Both the position numbers and the translations under genes were made by a program. From Adiantum capillus-veneris (lineage: Eukaryota > Streptophyta > Polypodiopsida > Polypodiales > Pteridaceae): a stretch of DNA of 64,000 nucleotides. The number at the start of each line of letters is the position of its first letter. Position 1 is the first letter of the stretch. A model generated the notes under the pieces. The model was not told the origin of the DNA. It saw nothing but the letters and a program-made list of their open reading frames with translations, and made no database searches. The stretch is from positions 81,228,338 to 81,292,337 of the forward strand of contig CM043953.1 in assembly GCA_014529385.2 (NCBI GenBank), given 5' to 3'. Shown here in pieces: positions 1-12,629 of this stretch.

Positions 1-1272
1 TAGGGAGATAAAATGATGCTTTCTCTTTTTAGCATTGGTAAAGGCTAAATTAATAACCTTGGCTAAAATAGTCTTAAGGCCAAGATCCCCACTAAGTGGG
101 ATGTTTTCATAGCATTGTGTAATATTAGCTGTAAAGATGAGGAAGATATGTTGAGGAAGGTTGAGTGTGACTTCTGTAGCATTTTTTGTTAGCCAGAAGG
201 GATTGTATTGGATATTTAGGAAATCCTTGCAAATTCTCTACTTCTCTGCACAAATGAGCTCAAATATTGTAAGAATAATATCAAGGCAAAGAATAACATC
301 TTTGGTGATATCTGTGAAGATACAGTTAGAGGCATCAAATATCCATTTGAACTTATGTTTGTGGAATTTATATGTAGGAAATAGCACTGGTAACCTGGTG
401 CTACTAATAGAATATCCAAGCTGTCCTAAATGTTTAGAGATCTTGTTAGAGATATATTGTGGCGTATTGTTAGTATGACAGAATTCTTTACTTGATACTC
501 GATCCCGAGCTACTTTCCAGGCAAGGTGTTTGCACATAATAGTAGGGCAGTTGGCGCTTTTGTCAAGTCCGACCACTAACCAAAGTATTTATAGTAGCCA
601 AGTGTCTGTGTGTGTGTGTGTGTTCGAGCACTACCATGTCATCGGTTTGTGACATGCCCTCCATTACGCATGAAAAACAGACAGAGGCCATAAACTATCT
701 TAGTAGACACTGACAGTTAGTACCGACGCACTAGACACGACACATCTAGCACTTGTACAAAACAACAGTCACATCACTAGACATCACAGGACATCACATG
801 ACAAATCACAAAAATATTCATTTCAAATCTCAGACCATGACCATCAACAACATATTTAGTAATCGTATCTAGATCCATTCCGGACCTCACTGGTCCGGGA
901 TTAACTAATCCTTATTGCGATCATGTCTATAGAGATTTATCAAACGGAAATGCTGCATTCATTTTGTCTTTCAGTTCCTGCACTCAAACAAATCAAATGA
1001 GAGAGTACAAATCAATCATATTCATTTTCGGGAATTTCGTGTCATAAAGTCATTCAGCAGAATATTGTCAGCCCATTAGTATCCCTGAAACCCAAAGCAT
1101 CAGTGACCTTATTCAAAATCGGGGTAATCCGTTGACAAAGGAGCGGAGTGACTCCCCTCTTGTGCAAACCCCTTGCACTAGATTCACCCTTGCTAAATTC
1201 GGGGTTCTATCAGAGTAGACTATGCTAAACGGAATGCTTCAAGGTAAAGTTTCAAAATCTGAGGAGTATCTG
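1..1272. other. Intergenic sequence, no gene recognised
   Basis: No reading frame here resembles a known domain. A short GT-rich microsatellite sits near 605-622. The stretch borders the gypsy relic that starts at 1273 on the minus strand and may be its decayed LTR or flank, but I could not define LTR ends. Confidence 0.4.
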
Positions 1273-2900
1273 CTAGGTCCTCCTCCTCCATCCATTTCGC
1301 ATCCAATGCGGGATAGTTCTTGAATTTAACCAAGACCGCTGAATCACTTTACCTTTCATCTTTCTTTCTTTGTGTGCCAAAATGTGTTCTAGAACGAGTA
1401 TCTCCTCGCTTTCCTCCACTTCGCGTTGCTCATCAGACTCCCCATCAACTAGCACATTACCTTTAAAAGGCTTCAATAGACTCACATGGAATGCATTATG
1501 AATCTTCCAAGTATCGGGCAGCTGGGTCGAAAGGAGACATCATTTATCTTTAATTTGGAAATGGTCTCTTGCTGAACTTTGAAAGAAGCGGCTTCTTTCC
1601 TTTTTGTTTTCTTAGGCGTGCCTTCTCAAAATGTAAGAGCACACAATCGTCTTCCTTTAATTTCAAATTGCGACGATGTCGATCTACTACCTTCTTATGT
1701 CGTTCTTGAGATTTCTCTAAAGCCTCCCGGACCTTGGCAAAAACAGTGTCCAATTCCCTCGTGTATTGGTCAGCTTCACAATTCTTATCCTGGGTCTAGG
1801 GAATGTTCTAATCTACCAGCTAATTCCCTTTTGTTCTTTCTTTTCTTATGTCCTGGGACCTGCAGGTAGCGTCTTTCGTTTTCCCTATCCATTGGCACGT
1901 CAAAGTCAACCCCTAAGACGCACTATCATCTGATTCCTCTTTCTTTGGAATCCTTTGATGAACTTGCATCTAGTTTCCTTAGTTCGTCGGAACCCGCTGA
2001 TTCTCCAAAATCTTGTGATGAGCTATCATTTGGTTTCCTTGATTCATTCTCTTCACTAACCGACTCTTGAGTTTTTGAGGTGGATACTATCCTGCCCATC
2101 GCATAAGTCAATGAGCCGGCATGCATTCCAAATCGTTGCTTAGTCATGTCCCATAAGTCTCTAAATAGAGTGAGACTTCTGCTCAATCTTTTCTTTCAAA
2201 GTAATCTTCTGAAACAAAGACACTGGCAAACAAGTATCCCAAAATCTTTGGTAGTAGTCATCCAATGACTCTTTCTCAATCATTTTCAAGTGATGCCAAG
2301 GCATGATGACGTCTCTTGCATATTCATCTAATATCCAAGTTGATATGAAAAACAAAATTTAACTACGTCGCATGTATTTCTCTACGTAGTAACAACAGAG
2401 TAGATCACCATGCCTACACCGTTCTTTTCAAGTAAGATGTCGCCTTTCGCTCCCTGGAATGTTTTGAAAAGTGCTCTGTAGAGAAGGCGACATCAAACTG
2501 TTGTACAAACTCAAGGGCTTGATGAGTGTCCTGGTAGCCTCAAAAAAATGTCTGAAACCTTACGGCCTAACTCCCTTCCTTGAACTCCTTGGTTTTCGTG
2601 TTGATCTGATCATTGTCAAAAGAGGACAAGCTCTCCTTCTCTAAACTGCTAGGTGGCCTTCCATGCCTTCTAGACTTTTTCCAAAATCTGCTTCAAACAA
2701 ATCTTTTCTTAGGTGCTTAGAAATTGGAGAAGCTTCTTAGCACCCTCGAACACTTCAAATGGCCCCTTCCCCGTGTGTCGTTGTAGGCAAACTCCACGAA
2801 GAGCAAATACTTTTCCCATTTTGTCTTCTGATCCAAAAAGAAGACTTGAACAAATATAAAAACCATTGAATTGTCTATCTTAGATTGCCCATCTGTCTAT
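1273..2900 (-). mobile_element. Ty3/gypsy relic A (integrase C-terminus, chromodomain-like and gag pieces)
   Basis: Fragments read on the minus strand. 1753-1550 encodes the basic segment that follows the integrase core of gypsy polyproteins (REALEKSQERHKKVVDRHRR, then LKEDD.VLL). 1485-1273 encodes a chromodomain-like segment (EEILVLEHILAHKERKMKGK). 2355-2161 has a gag-like DDYYQRFWD segment. Around 2860-2740 the minus strand reads an integrase-like stretch (KYLLFVEFAYNDT). Stops and frameshifts separate all of these, so the element is dead. Piece order is scrambled relative to a normal gag-pol, which suggests two overlapping insertions. Family assignment rests on these motifs only. Confidence 0.6.
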
Positions 2901-2919
2901 GTGCGGAACTACAGGCAAT

Positions 2920-3650
2920 ATATTTTTATCCTAACTTTCTCATGGTATATTAATTCTATAATGTTTTGAGTTAAATTCCTAATCTTTCTCTTTTCAATAT
3001 AGTCAAAAATTAGGTATTTTTGGCTTAATAATTAGTACAATTGATTATCTCATTAAGATATTTTTATCACAACTTTTTAATAGAATATTATAACTCTAAT
3101 AATTATCTTATAAACTTCTAAGTTAATTTACTAACTATCCTTTTTTATTTTATACTAAAAATTGATAATTTAGGATATAGTAGTTAGTAAAACAAATTAT
3201 CTCACTATGATATTTTTATCAAAAGTTTCTAATAATACATTCTAATTATGAAAACTAATTTATAATTCTCCAAGTTAGTTTACTCAATATTTTTTTTTAG
3301 CAATTGTTAAAAACAAAGCATTTTGGATTTAATAATTAGAAACATTAATCAACTAATTATGATATAATTAACATGATTGGTTAGTAGTATAAATCTTCTT
3401 TTATAATTGTCTCATGATTTATTCTGCTATATTTCTAAATTGTCCATTAACTATATGCTAAAAAAGTAGATAATTTTTATTTTAATAAATACCAAAATTA
3501 GGTACAAAATTTTGATATAATTTTCATAGCTTTCTAATATTGTGTAGAAGCTCAAAAAAATAATTCTTCATTATCTAGTATATTTTTTCTGCATTAAGAT
3601 CAAAATTATATAATTTCAATCCTAATATAGATTAATAGTCAGCTAAATTA
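2920..3650. repeat. AT-rich degenerate tandem array, about 150-bp period
   Basis: Successive monomers begin with the same landmark, ATATTTTTATC or ATATAATT, at about 2920, 3058, 3210, 3362 and 3515. Spacings are 138, 152, 152 and 153 bp. Inside each unit the order is shared: landmark, 'tttctaat' type segment, 'agttaatttact' segment, 'aaaaattag' segment, 'aattatctca'. The units are strongly diverged, so this is an old satellite-like array or the decayed tandem part of an LTR. No coding potential. Confidence 0.6.
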
Positions 3651-4520
3651 CTATTTTTAATCAAAGATTGAGTATTCATCAACTTTATGTATGTATAAGA
3701 AGATAATTATCAATAGAGAGAGTTCTAATATTTCTTAATTAATAATATATTTATAAAAATAAATCTATATTAATATACCTTTCCCTAATTACATTGATTA
3801 ATCACTTAGAGTTTTTGCTATCTAGTGATTTTTTGATAGACTCTCTCCAAGCTAGAGAGAAATTGTCGGGGTCTCTGGGTTGAAGAAAATGTCAAGACTA
3901 GGGGTCTATTTATAGTTTTTCTCTTTTGCAACCAAGGCCTACATTTAGCAGTTCTCAACTTTCCAGGTAGCCCCCCAGCTTTCTCTAGCATCCCTTGTTG
4001 CTATTTCAGACTCTAGCAGGTCCAAGATATCCCCCCTAACTCCCGCCCAGCTTGATTTTTCAAATCTACTATCTTCAATTCAATCTACTACTTCAACTGG
4101 AATATATGGCCCATGTGATAAAATATATAGTAGGCCATGTGAAAAGCCCATGTGTTTTAATGATTGTCAAAGGTTCAAATTATTTATTCTATTAAAGTGA
4201 CCGTGAAAACTTCTGGCAAGGATTCAAGGGCTAGTTTCTATCTGAATTCGATTCAGAAAATTTATGGTCGAAGTTGTGCTTAAGATTTTAAAAACACCAA
4301 TCGTCGCTATTTACAATGAAGTTTTTAATGGTTTGCCGATTCAAGACTGTTTAATTAGCTTTGTACAGCTTCTCTTTATTGCAAAAAAATTGGAAACCTT
4401 ACAACCACCCCAACTTAAGAACTTGAGATGTCCTTGTCTCAACCAAAGTCGTAAAAATCTCTGAGAAGAGAGACTTCATCTTCCCAAGTAGCATCTTCCG
4501 TGGGATAGTCTTTCCACTTT
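3651..4520. other. Non-coding AT-rich stretch between gypsy relics
   Basis: No gene is visible. A CT-box-like 'ctctctccaagctagagagaa' hairpin-like segment lies near 3840-3862. The segment abuts the 3' (C-terminal) end of gypsy relic B, so it may contain that element's decayed 3' LTR on the minus strand. Confidence 0.35.
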
Positions 4521-4522
4521 AC

Positions 4523-4720
4523 CTAATGTTCTCCGGTTACTCTATTTGTAAGGGTTCTTTCTTTGGTTTCAAGGATACATTCTGGTTGGAATTCAAGCAC
4601 GCCTTGCCTTTGCAGTACAGTTTGTTCATCGTCCAAAGCATGATTGGGATTTGGGATGTAAGGCTTCACAAGGTTGATATGGAATACATCATGAACTTTG
4701 ATGTGTTCAGGTACTTTCAA
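4523..4720 (-). pseudogene. Integrase C-terminal segment of gypsy relic B
   Basis: The 65-residue reading contains HDVFHINLVKPYIPNPNHAL, the standard 'vHpvFHvs.LK' signature downstream of gypsy integrase cores, and then VLEFQPECIL. It marks the 3' end of the polyprotein; upstream parts are at 5515-5004. No chromodomain is clear. Confidence 0.65.
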
Positions 4721-5003
4721 GTTATAAGCTTGATCATTGAGTACTTTGATTACCTCGTAGGGACCACAATACCTGGGACTGAGCTTTTTAAATTTTCCTA
4801 AGGATAGATTGCTTCTTTTTTGTCGGACTCGAAGAAATACTTTATCACCTTGCTTAAAAGTCCGATTAGATCGTTAATGATCAACATAGTGCTTTTGACA
4901 GTCCTTTGCAGCTTGAATGTCTTGTCATATAGCCTTTGTTTGGGCGTCCATCTCTTCTAATATTTTTTTGAGGCTTCTACCCTTATAGTGGGATTGAAAA
5001 AAT

Positions 5004-5515
5004 TCAAAGGTGATATACATTCATGTCCATAAAGTGCATTGAAAGGTGCTTATATGGAGAGACAAAAAATATAAGCAAATCCACCAAAGGTAGAAATTGT
5101 ATCCATTTGCCAGGTTCTCTACCACAATAAGCTTGGACAATGTCTTCAATTACCTGATTTACTCGTTCCATCTTTCCATCAATTTGAGGATTATATGTTG
5201 AACTAAAACATAGTTGTGTTGAATAGTGCTTTCCAAAACTTGGAAGTAAACTTCGCATCTTTGTCACTTATAATTCTTTTTTGGAAACCCATGAAGTCTA
5301 AAGATCTCTTTAACAAAAAGATGATTTAGATATGATGATGTATAAGTGGTCTTTATTGGTATAAAATGAGATACCTTGGTGAGCATCTCTACAACTACCA
5401 TCAGGGAGTCATAGCCTCCTTGAACAGTGGGCAGATCAGTTACGAAGTCCATACTAATTAACTCCCACTTCATTTGAGGAATGTCTAATGGCTGAAGCTT
5501 TCGTGGCATCATCAT
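5004..5515 (-). pseudogene. Integrase fragments of gypsy relic B
   Basis: Two adjoining frames encode parts of the integrase core. 5515-5264 reads WELISMDFVTDLP, then a D..MVVVE.LTK..HFIP.K segment. 5267-5004 reads STYNPQIDGKMERVNQ and then EDIVQAYC. These match the D,D(35)E fold of gypsy integrases, with the catalytic Glu in the 'DGKMERVN' context. A frameshift near 5265 separates the two halves, so the enzyme is not translatable as one chain. Confidence 0.75.
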
Positions 5516-6462
5516 CGTTCGACCTTATTTCTTTGACAGGAAAGACATTGTCTAATGTAACAAAGTACATGTCCCTTCATTTTGGGCCAAAAATGAATTT
5601 TTACTAAAGAATTAAGGGCTTTTCATATCCAGGGTGTCCCGCTACTGAGGTCTTATGTCCTTCATAAAGGATTAACTCCTTTAGGGATGAATCCCTAGGA
5701 ATATAAATCCGATGCTTGTAGTAGTAAAGAAGCCCATCCTCAATAGAATGGTCCTTAACCATGGCTTTTTCTTAAATACCGTTGGGTTCTCTTGACCAAG
5801 GATCTATAGGATTTGAAGATAAGCTTTATCTTCCCGTGAGCCTTCCTTAACCCTATCCAAATTTGAATTGTTGACCATGGAGATGGGCCCAAGGACAACT
5901 TTCATGCTAAGGGCATCAGCAACCACATTTTCCTTATGTATTCTATGTTCATTTGAAAATCATATTTTTATAAAAGTTATATCCATCTTCTTTGCCTCAT
6001 ATTGAGTGTTGATTGTGAGAAGATCCACTTTAGACATTGGTGGTCAGTGATTAGCTGAAACTGACGTCCCAAAAGATAATGTCTCCATAGTTTGAGGATG
6101 TGAATGACAACCAAGAGTTCCAGATCATGAGTTGGATAGTTCAAGTCATGAATACTTAATTTTTAAAAAGTGAAGGTGACTAGTCAGCCTTCTTTTATTA
6201 GAACTCCTCCTATGGCAAGTCCATTAGCATTTGTTACTACTTCAAACTCTTCAGTGAAGTTGGGTAACTTGAGCAAGGAAGCTGAGGTAAGGTATTGCTT
6301 TAGTTGTAAGAAACAATCTTCTTGCTCTGTCTCCCATGTAAGTTTCTATAATTTCTTGAGTAGTTGAGTCAAGGGTGCACCGATGAGCACATAATCCTTG
6401 ATGAATATTTTGTACCATCCTGTAATATCCAAGATGCCTCAAATCCCACTGATAGTTTTGGG

Positions 6463-6684
6463 TTATGGCCATTCTATTATATCTTTAACCTTTGCACAAT
6501 CTACTAAGATTCTCTTAGGAGATATGATAAATCCGAGGTAGCTGACTTCGGGGATTAAAAAAACACATTTTCTCATTTTGGCATGTAATTGATGTTGGTG
6601 AAGGAAACACAACACTTTGCGTACTACATGATCTTCATGCTTCTTTGCATCTTTAGAATAAATCAATATGTCATCAAAGAACAC
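6463..6684 (-). pseudogene. Reverse transcriptase fragment of gypsy relic B
   Basis: The fragment begins within the RT catalytic motif as FFDDILIYSKD. It continues through a thumb-region pattern HEDHV..VL.FL..H.L.AK..KC.F....V.YLGFIIS, which is diagnostic of Ty3/gypsy RT. The remaining palm domain lies upstream (about 7060-6700) in other frames with stops. The following segment, 6472-6251, is the start of the RNase H connection region in a different frame. Confidence 0.8.
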
Positions 6685-7567
6685 TAGTACAAGATCATCC
6701 AGATATCCTCAAAATATATCGTGCATGAGGCGGTTAAAAGTTGCCATAGAATTTATAAGACCGAAGAGCATGACTATAAACTCATAGTGCCTATGTCGAG
6801 TGTTAAATGCAGTCTTATAAATCTAATTTTTTAATCCAAATTTGATGGCATCCTAACCTAAGATCAATTTTTGTAAACATTCCGGCCCCATGTTATCTAT
6901 CCAACAATTTGTCAGTGCAAGGAATAGGGTACTTATTCTTCACAAACCCTTGATTAAGACCTCGGTAGTCAATGCAAAGACGTAGGGATCCATCCTTCTT
7001 TTTTTGGAATAAAACAGGTGCTCCACATGAGGAAGTACTTGGTTGGATGAACTCCCGCTCGATAAAGTGGCGAAGCTATTCTTTGAGCTCTATAGCTTCA
7101 GGGAGGGATATTTTGTAAGGTCTCTTAGAGATAAGTTCACTACCTAGAAAAGTTTCAATCTCGTGATCTATATCCCTTGAGGAAGGTAAATTTGAGAGAT
7201 TTTCTAGAAATATATCTGAAAACTCCTTAAGCCACGTTGGAAGTAGGTTGGTCTCTGAATCTTCAACTTTATTTAGTTTATCCACATAGATTTGTTGCCC
7301 CTTACGTAAATCCTATATAAGTCTACTAGCCTTAACTAAATGAGCCCTTGGTTTTCCATTACATCCTTGTACTAATATTTCTTTCCCTACTTCATTTTTC
7401 AAGGAAAAACTACCCTCTCCGCAATGAATGTGTGCCTGATTTTTTGATAGCCAGTCCGTTCCCAAGATGCCGTCATAGGTTCCTAATGGCAAGGTGCAAC
7501 ATTAGGATGAGGTGGGAGTCCTTCCTAAATCAAATTCTACTTTCCTTGCTAAATATTGAGAAAGAAT

Positions 7568-8041
7568 CTATTTCCCATTTTCTAATTCCACTACCAATTT
7601 TTTTATTGGATGCTGACTTAGGGCATCTTGAATTGATGTAGGCCTAATAGCTTCAAGGAGCTTACTCAGTGGTTTGTGAAGGCATTGACAAAAATGGAAA
7701 AGATGTTGCTCCACTGTCATCTGGGGAGCATAGCGTCGTAAAGACACAAATTTGGTGTAATACTCCTCCAGTGAAATCCATAGTTGGCATAGGCCAAAAA
7801 ATTCATTCATCTTAATAGCTTGATGTGCAGGAGAGAGGTACCGTTCTTTAACTGCCTGCTTCATCTTCTCCCAAGATGGGTTACTAGCGGGTTTGTCTCT
7901 ACAATGTTGTTTCCACCAGAGTTTAGTGTCTCCACTGAGGCGGAACATACATAGCATCGCTTGATTCTCATGGACATCCCCTACTGCCACAAAGTAGACA
8001 TCCATAGCATTGAGCCATGCTTTGGCATCATGAGCGATCAA
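7568..8041 (-). pseudogene. Gag fragment of gypsy relic B
   Basis: A 157-residue open stretch reads as a retrotransposon gag capsid. It carries AKAWLNAMDVYF, a WW pair in DTKLWWKQHC, and the W..MK.A....Y.SP pattern followed by MNEFFGLCQLWISLEEYY. These are typical of the plant gypsy gag superfamily. No zinc knuckle remains in the open stretch. The first codon is not necessarily the native start; the frame simply opens here. It lies at the 5' end of relic B, as expected. Confidence 0.75.
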
Positions 8042-8539
8042 GGTTGGGTTCTTCTCCCTTGAAAGTGGAAAGTTTGACTTGTTTTAGTTAATAGTTTCTT
8101 TTCTTGCATAATTGTGTAAAGGCTATTTGTGTGAGTATTACCCTAAAATTGAATAGGTGAATTTAGTACTCAATCAAGATCTACCTTGTTTATGTTTTTC
8201 AAACTTATCTCATACTCAAAAAAAATTACACACTAAATGAAGATAATGGCCAAACCATAAGCAAAACAGCTTTATTTAGAATATACATGACATAACATAC
8301 CCAAGAAAACCATAGAATGTACAAAAGCTGATATAATCCATGAAGATCCTAATATGTATAAGAGGGACAATAGCCCTATACCAGAATCCTGTGGACTATG
8401 GGGGGTGGGTAGACATAGGATTTTTTTTTTTAACGTATTTTGGCCCTCTAAAACTAGGGCCTACACCCATGGGTCTAATCCTACCTGGGTATATTATTTT
8501 AGACACCTGATCAAACACCCACTGATTCTGAGATACTTG

Positions 8540-9137
8540 AACACCATCTACTGTAATGGTCTCATCTGGCCTTTTTGTTCCAATGAAGAAGTAGACTCAT
8601 TTAACCAAATGAGTATCAACTTTCTCATACCAAGCACGAGGAGATTGCTTCAACCCATACAAAGCTTTCTTACAGTTTTACACTTTATCTTCCTGCCCTT
8701 TAATGACAAAACCATGAGGCTGCGTTACATGAACTTCCTCAAATATGTCACCATTCAAGAAAGCAGTAACAATGTTTGATTGATGTACATCCCATCCAAA
8801 ATGAATTGCCAATGCACATAGAAAATGCACAGTAGTCATACGACGAGTGGGAGCAAAAGTCTCTTCATAATCTATGCATTTTTTATGTGCATAACCTTTT
8901 GCAACAAGTCAAGCCTTATAGCAATCAATCTCACCATCCAGCTTACATTTGAACTTGTAAACCCACTTTGTACCAATGGCCTTTTTGCGAGGCAAATCAC
9001 ATAAAGTCCATGTGTCATTTTCTAGAGGAAGATTCCACCAGATCATGACTAGTTGATCCCCCAAGTGGGAGAAGAAAACATTTTGTCTAACAATTTCATC
9101 GCACTTTTTCGCACTGAATAGTGTGGAGATGTGCATG
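8540..9137 (-). mobile_element. Ty1/copia reverse transcriptase relic, minus strand
   Basis: 9137-8909 encodes the copia RT amino end (ENDTWTLCDLP, then AIGTKWVYKFKCK.DGEID.YKA). Continuing to about 8540, the minus strand reads LVAKGY, ETFAP, the AFLNGD motif and KALYGLKQSPRAWYEK across stops. Order and motifs are those of Ty1/copia pol. Only this part of the element is recognisable; LTRs were not identified. Confidence 0.75.
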
Positions 9138-9355
9138 CACCCATGAACATAACATTGAAAACCATGAACTTGCGGTAGGCCTGATCCTACACAGATGGGG
9201 AAAAATCTATGTCTTTCTTCTTCTTTTTCCTTTCAATTATATACATCACAATTGAAATTTTCAAAAACAACGTATTTCACCCCGCTCGCGCTATAGAGTG
9301 CTGGTAGCAAGAATGTAAGACAGAGAAAAGCGCGACGGAGTAGAGCGATGGAAGG

Positions 9356-9356
<1 letters not shown>

Positions 9357-9414
<58 letters not shown>
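9357..9414. repeat. Compound (CT)n-(CA)n microsatellite
   Basis: About 38 bp of CT repeat runs directly into about 20 bp of CA repeat, followed by a short (CG)n at about 9436-9446. This is a simple repeat; apparent reading frames through it are artefacts. Confidence 0.95.
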
Positions 9415-9415
<1 letters not shown>

Positions 9416-9549
9416 TGCACACGTACTTCCATCACACGCGCGCGCGCACACATGTAGATTTTGGATTGAATACTGCAAAGGATCTTTTGTTCTTCATAAC
9501 TCTTCATCTTATGACAGAATCCTTACTCCATGTGTTGCAGGAGAGAAAT

Positions 9550-12464
9550 TGAGGAGGGATGGCCTCACATAAAGAGGACCATCACGGCGATAATTCCCAC
9601 AATGATGGTTATGATCTCAATGCGACAAAGTTTCTTTTCTCTTGGTGTGTTGAGAACCTTAATCCTTCGTTTTCTTTTTCCTTTTAACCATTGGGAACTG
9701 GGGCGTTAGACATAGCTACCCACGTCTACACCAACATACAGAGGATAAACTACCTGCCCTAGATACGTTTACTAATAATTTTGGAACTTAATGAAGCTTT
9801 ACCAAGAAAACTTTCACTATGTTTTATGCTTTGCCATCCTTAAATCTGCCAGAACATAAAGCGTACACGAGCACGCACACCTCTTGCTCCCTATTTATAC
9901 CTATGAATGCAATTATGCATGTATCCATGCTAGCACAGTATCAAAAGCTTAGATAATTGTATCACAATTGTAGGAGTTGAATTCCTACCTCACATGAGAC
10001 ACAAAACGAGAGATTGGACGAAAGGTAGAGATGGAGACATGACTTGAGTGTAGGTGAGGGGAGGTTGGCAAAGAGCTTCTATACAATACCAAAATTTAGA
10101 GAGGATGACGAGTCCAAGGTTCTTATCTATCGCCTTGATCAAGATGATGTCATCCTTCTTTTCAGGAAGGAAGAGTGCTGACCAAAAAGGGTTTAGGTTC
10201 AAGAAGAGAGCTCAAGAGATGTGAGAGATGGTCAAAAGTATGGTCACAAGTTACGGAGGGTGTAGGTGGGTTCCAAGAGGGGTTAGAAAGGGAGATAAGT
10301 TTAGAGAAATAGTTCCATGTCAATGAAGTATATGATAATTCTAGGTCATGAAGTAGTTGCACCCACAAATAGATAGGCAAAAAACATAATAACTAGTAAG
10401 CTAAGATTTGAAATATTAAATACAATATTATGGTAGAGAAATATTATCATGGCATCTCCGTATTAGTTTTGGTACTTCTGATTCGTACATTTGGTAGCTC
10501 AAGTCGATGTTACCTTTACAGAGAAATGCGAACCATGCTAAATCTTTGTGTAGAAAGGAGGCTCATGCACATTGAAAAATGCATGCAATAGGAGAGTATA
10601 TGTGGACTCATATTTTATGCATTTGTTTGTCCACCAAAGTAAAGTATATTTAGGTATAATGCCTACACGAATCTTCCTTGCAAACGTATTTCAATCTCTA
10701 GGAGTAGGTATCACTCGTTTTGATGCTCCTTTAAGAAGAAACTATATATTTGCCTCGCATGATGAAATGTAGAGAAGCTACTTTGGTCAATTACCATATG
10801 TGATGTTAAATTGCTTGTGAAACATGATCTTTCTTCAAAGAGCCAACACCATTGAAGGTTCCTTGTTAGAAACCCGATATCCAGCATGATACATTCAATA
10901 TGAACATACCATTCAAACAATTCTTAAATCATTTGACCCTCTTAACATATTTGAGAGTACAATTCAAGCAAGTGTGAAATCATTTCACGTGCTACCATGT
11001 TTGTTTTGTGTAGTTGCATTCTCCATTAGCTAAGGGTGCCTTAGTCACCATATATATTAGCATACACCATGTCGAAGTATAACCCAATACTTGAATTAAC
11101 AAACCCACATGGGTAGTTTATTTTCCAGCATCTCTTTATATGGTTGATTGCATCGTACCATGAGCATAAAAAAAGTCTCACCCAAAAGGGGCCTTTCTTT
11201 CATCAAATTTACCTAGCTGGCCAAGCAATATACTACCTCTACTTCAGTCATTTTTTCCACTCGATGTCTACCATCATGGTGCAACCAAACATTAGTTGAT
11301 CCTCTAGGACTCAATTTACATAATGCTATGAAGGTGGAGCTATAACTTGATTTGTGAGTTGAAACGATGTAAACATCCGGACAGAGTACTTACAATCAGT
11401 AACTCTCCCTCTTGTACAAGGTAACATGTTCTCAATTCAAATTGTAAAAACATCTTGCGAGCACTAGGCAAAAAATACAATTTGGTAGTAAGTTTCAACT
11501 CTAAAGCACGAGCTTTCTACGACTTGACAAAAAAAACCATCTCACATTACCATCACAATTGGTTAGCAATCTGCATTGTCACCAGGTCTGCTTGCTTGAT
11601 TCAAACCTTTTTACCGAGCATTTTCCTCGAAGTAGCAACTTCTCAAAATTCGTGGACCATGTAAAACCATAAAAGAGGAATATGTTTAATGGCCTTGACC
11701 ACATATATTCACCACCAACAAAAGCAAAGTGTTCATCGATGTCCATCTTTACAACATACTGAGCACAAGCTTCTATAAGCAGCTCATTCTTATCCTTGCT
11801 CTCTTGGCTTTTGTATTCCCTGCACACGAGCAAAGTTAGATTAAAGCAGAGCTTTCTGTCCAGGGTCATGCACACCACCTGTGGTTTCTGAGGCTATGGA
11901 GATGTTCCCCCAACGTTCATAAAAACAAGGCAAGGGATTAGAAAAATACATGACCCCAGACAACAATCTCTACATTAAATCTAACTTTGCTTTTATGAAG
12001 GTTTCTAAGGCTATGGAGAAATCTAAAACCATCATACACCAAATCTAAAACCAAAGCAACTCAATTTAAGGACAGTTAAAGGAGTCGCAAAATGATCAGA
12101 TTGATATGACATATGATGCATAAAAACATATTTACAGCATTAAAAAGGTCAAAGTAAATCTTCGACTACAGGTATAAACCTTACCACTAACTTGTGCATA
12201 ACCTGACTATTCCAAAATATTTTCAACCATAACACACGAGTCAAGACAATGTTCACTGGTGAATCATGGCCATGGATACTTGACCAAAGAAAAACCAATC
12301 AGAAAAGAAAACAAAGAAAATGCTTACATCATATATACCATTTACAAAAAGAAAAAAGGCCTGTAGAAACTCTCCCGTCCATCCTTCCGTGAACGAGGTA
12401 ATTCATGACCCTCAAAATCATGTAAATTGATGCAATACGTTTCCATCTCCTTTACACATTATTA
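9550..12464. other. Long stretch without a recognisable gene
   Basis: I read both strands and found no convincing domain. A minus-strand open stretch at 11878-11579 lacks any family signature. If the host gene has further 3' exons or a long 3' UTR, they would lie here, because the host gene runs minus-strand toward lower coordinates and its last clear exon ends at 12630. Confidence 0.4.
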
Positions 12465-12609
12465 TCTACAATAAGTTGCATTTTTGGCACCAAGGCCAAA
12501 AAAGTTCAGGATAAACCCTGGGAACACAAGTCTACAATAAGTTGCATTTTTGGCACCAAGGCCAAAAAAGTTCAAAATACGACAATAGTAACCCTGGGAA
12601 CACAAGTCA
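12465..12609. repeat. Short direct tandem duplication (66-bp unit)
   Basis: The segment starting TCTACAATAAGTTGC at 12465 is repeated from 12531 (offset 66 bp). Both copies contain GGCACCAAGGCCAAAAAAG and end in CCTGGGAACACAAGTC. The second copy carries about 13 extra bases before the shared end. It lies just downstream of the last host-gene exon, so it is probably in the 3' UTR or 3' flank. Confidence 0.8.
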
Positions 12610-12629
12610 TCTTCTTACCTTTGATGAAA

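Larger units (their letters stand above)
4523..8041 (-). mobile_element. Ty3/gypsy relic B, gag to integrase, minus strand
   Basis: Reading from high to low coordinates, the domain order is that of a Ty3/gypsy element. Gag lies at 8041-7568. A protease-to-RT spacer lies around 7285-7076. RT starts at about 7060 with [17 protein letters not shown] and passes FFDDILIYS at 6684-6650. An RNase H-like region lies around 6470-5900. Integrase lies at 5515-5004, followed by an integrase C-terminal segment at 4720-4523. Numerous stops and frameshifts break it, so it cannot be autonomous. LTRs were not located with certainty. Confidence 0.8.

Noticed and set aside
11579-11878. Possible additional 3' exon of the host gene on the minus strand
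   Set aside because: It has an open frame and acceptor-like sites, but no matching phase evidence or domain; I cannot support it without transcripts.
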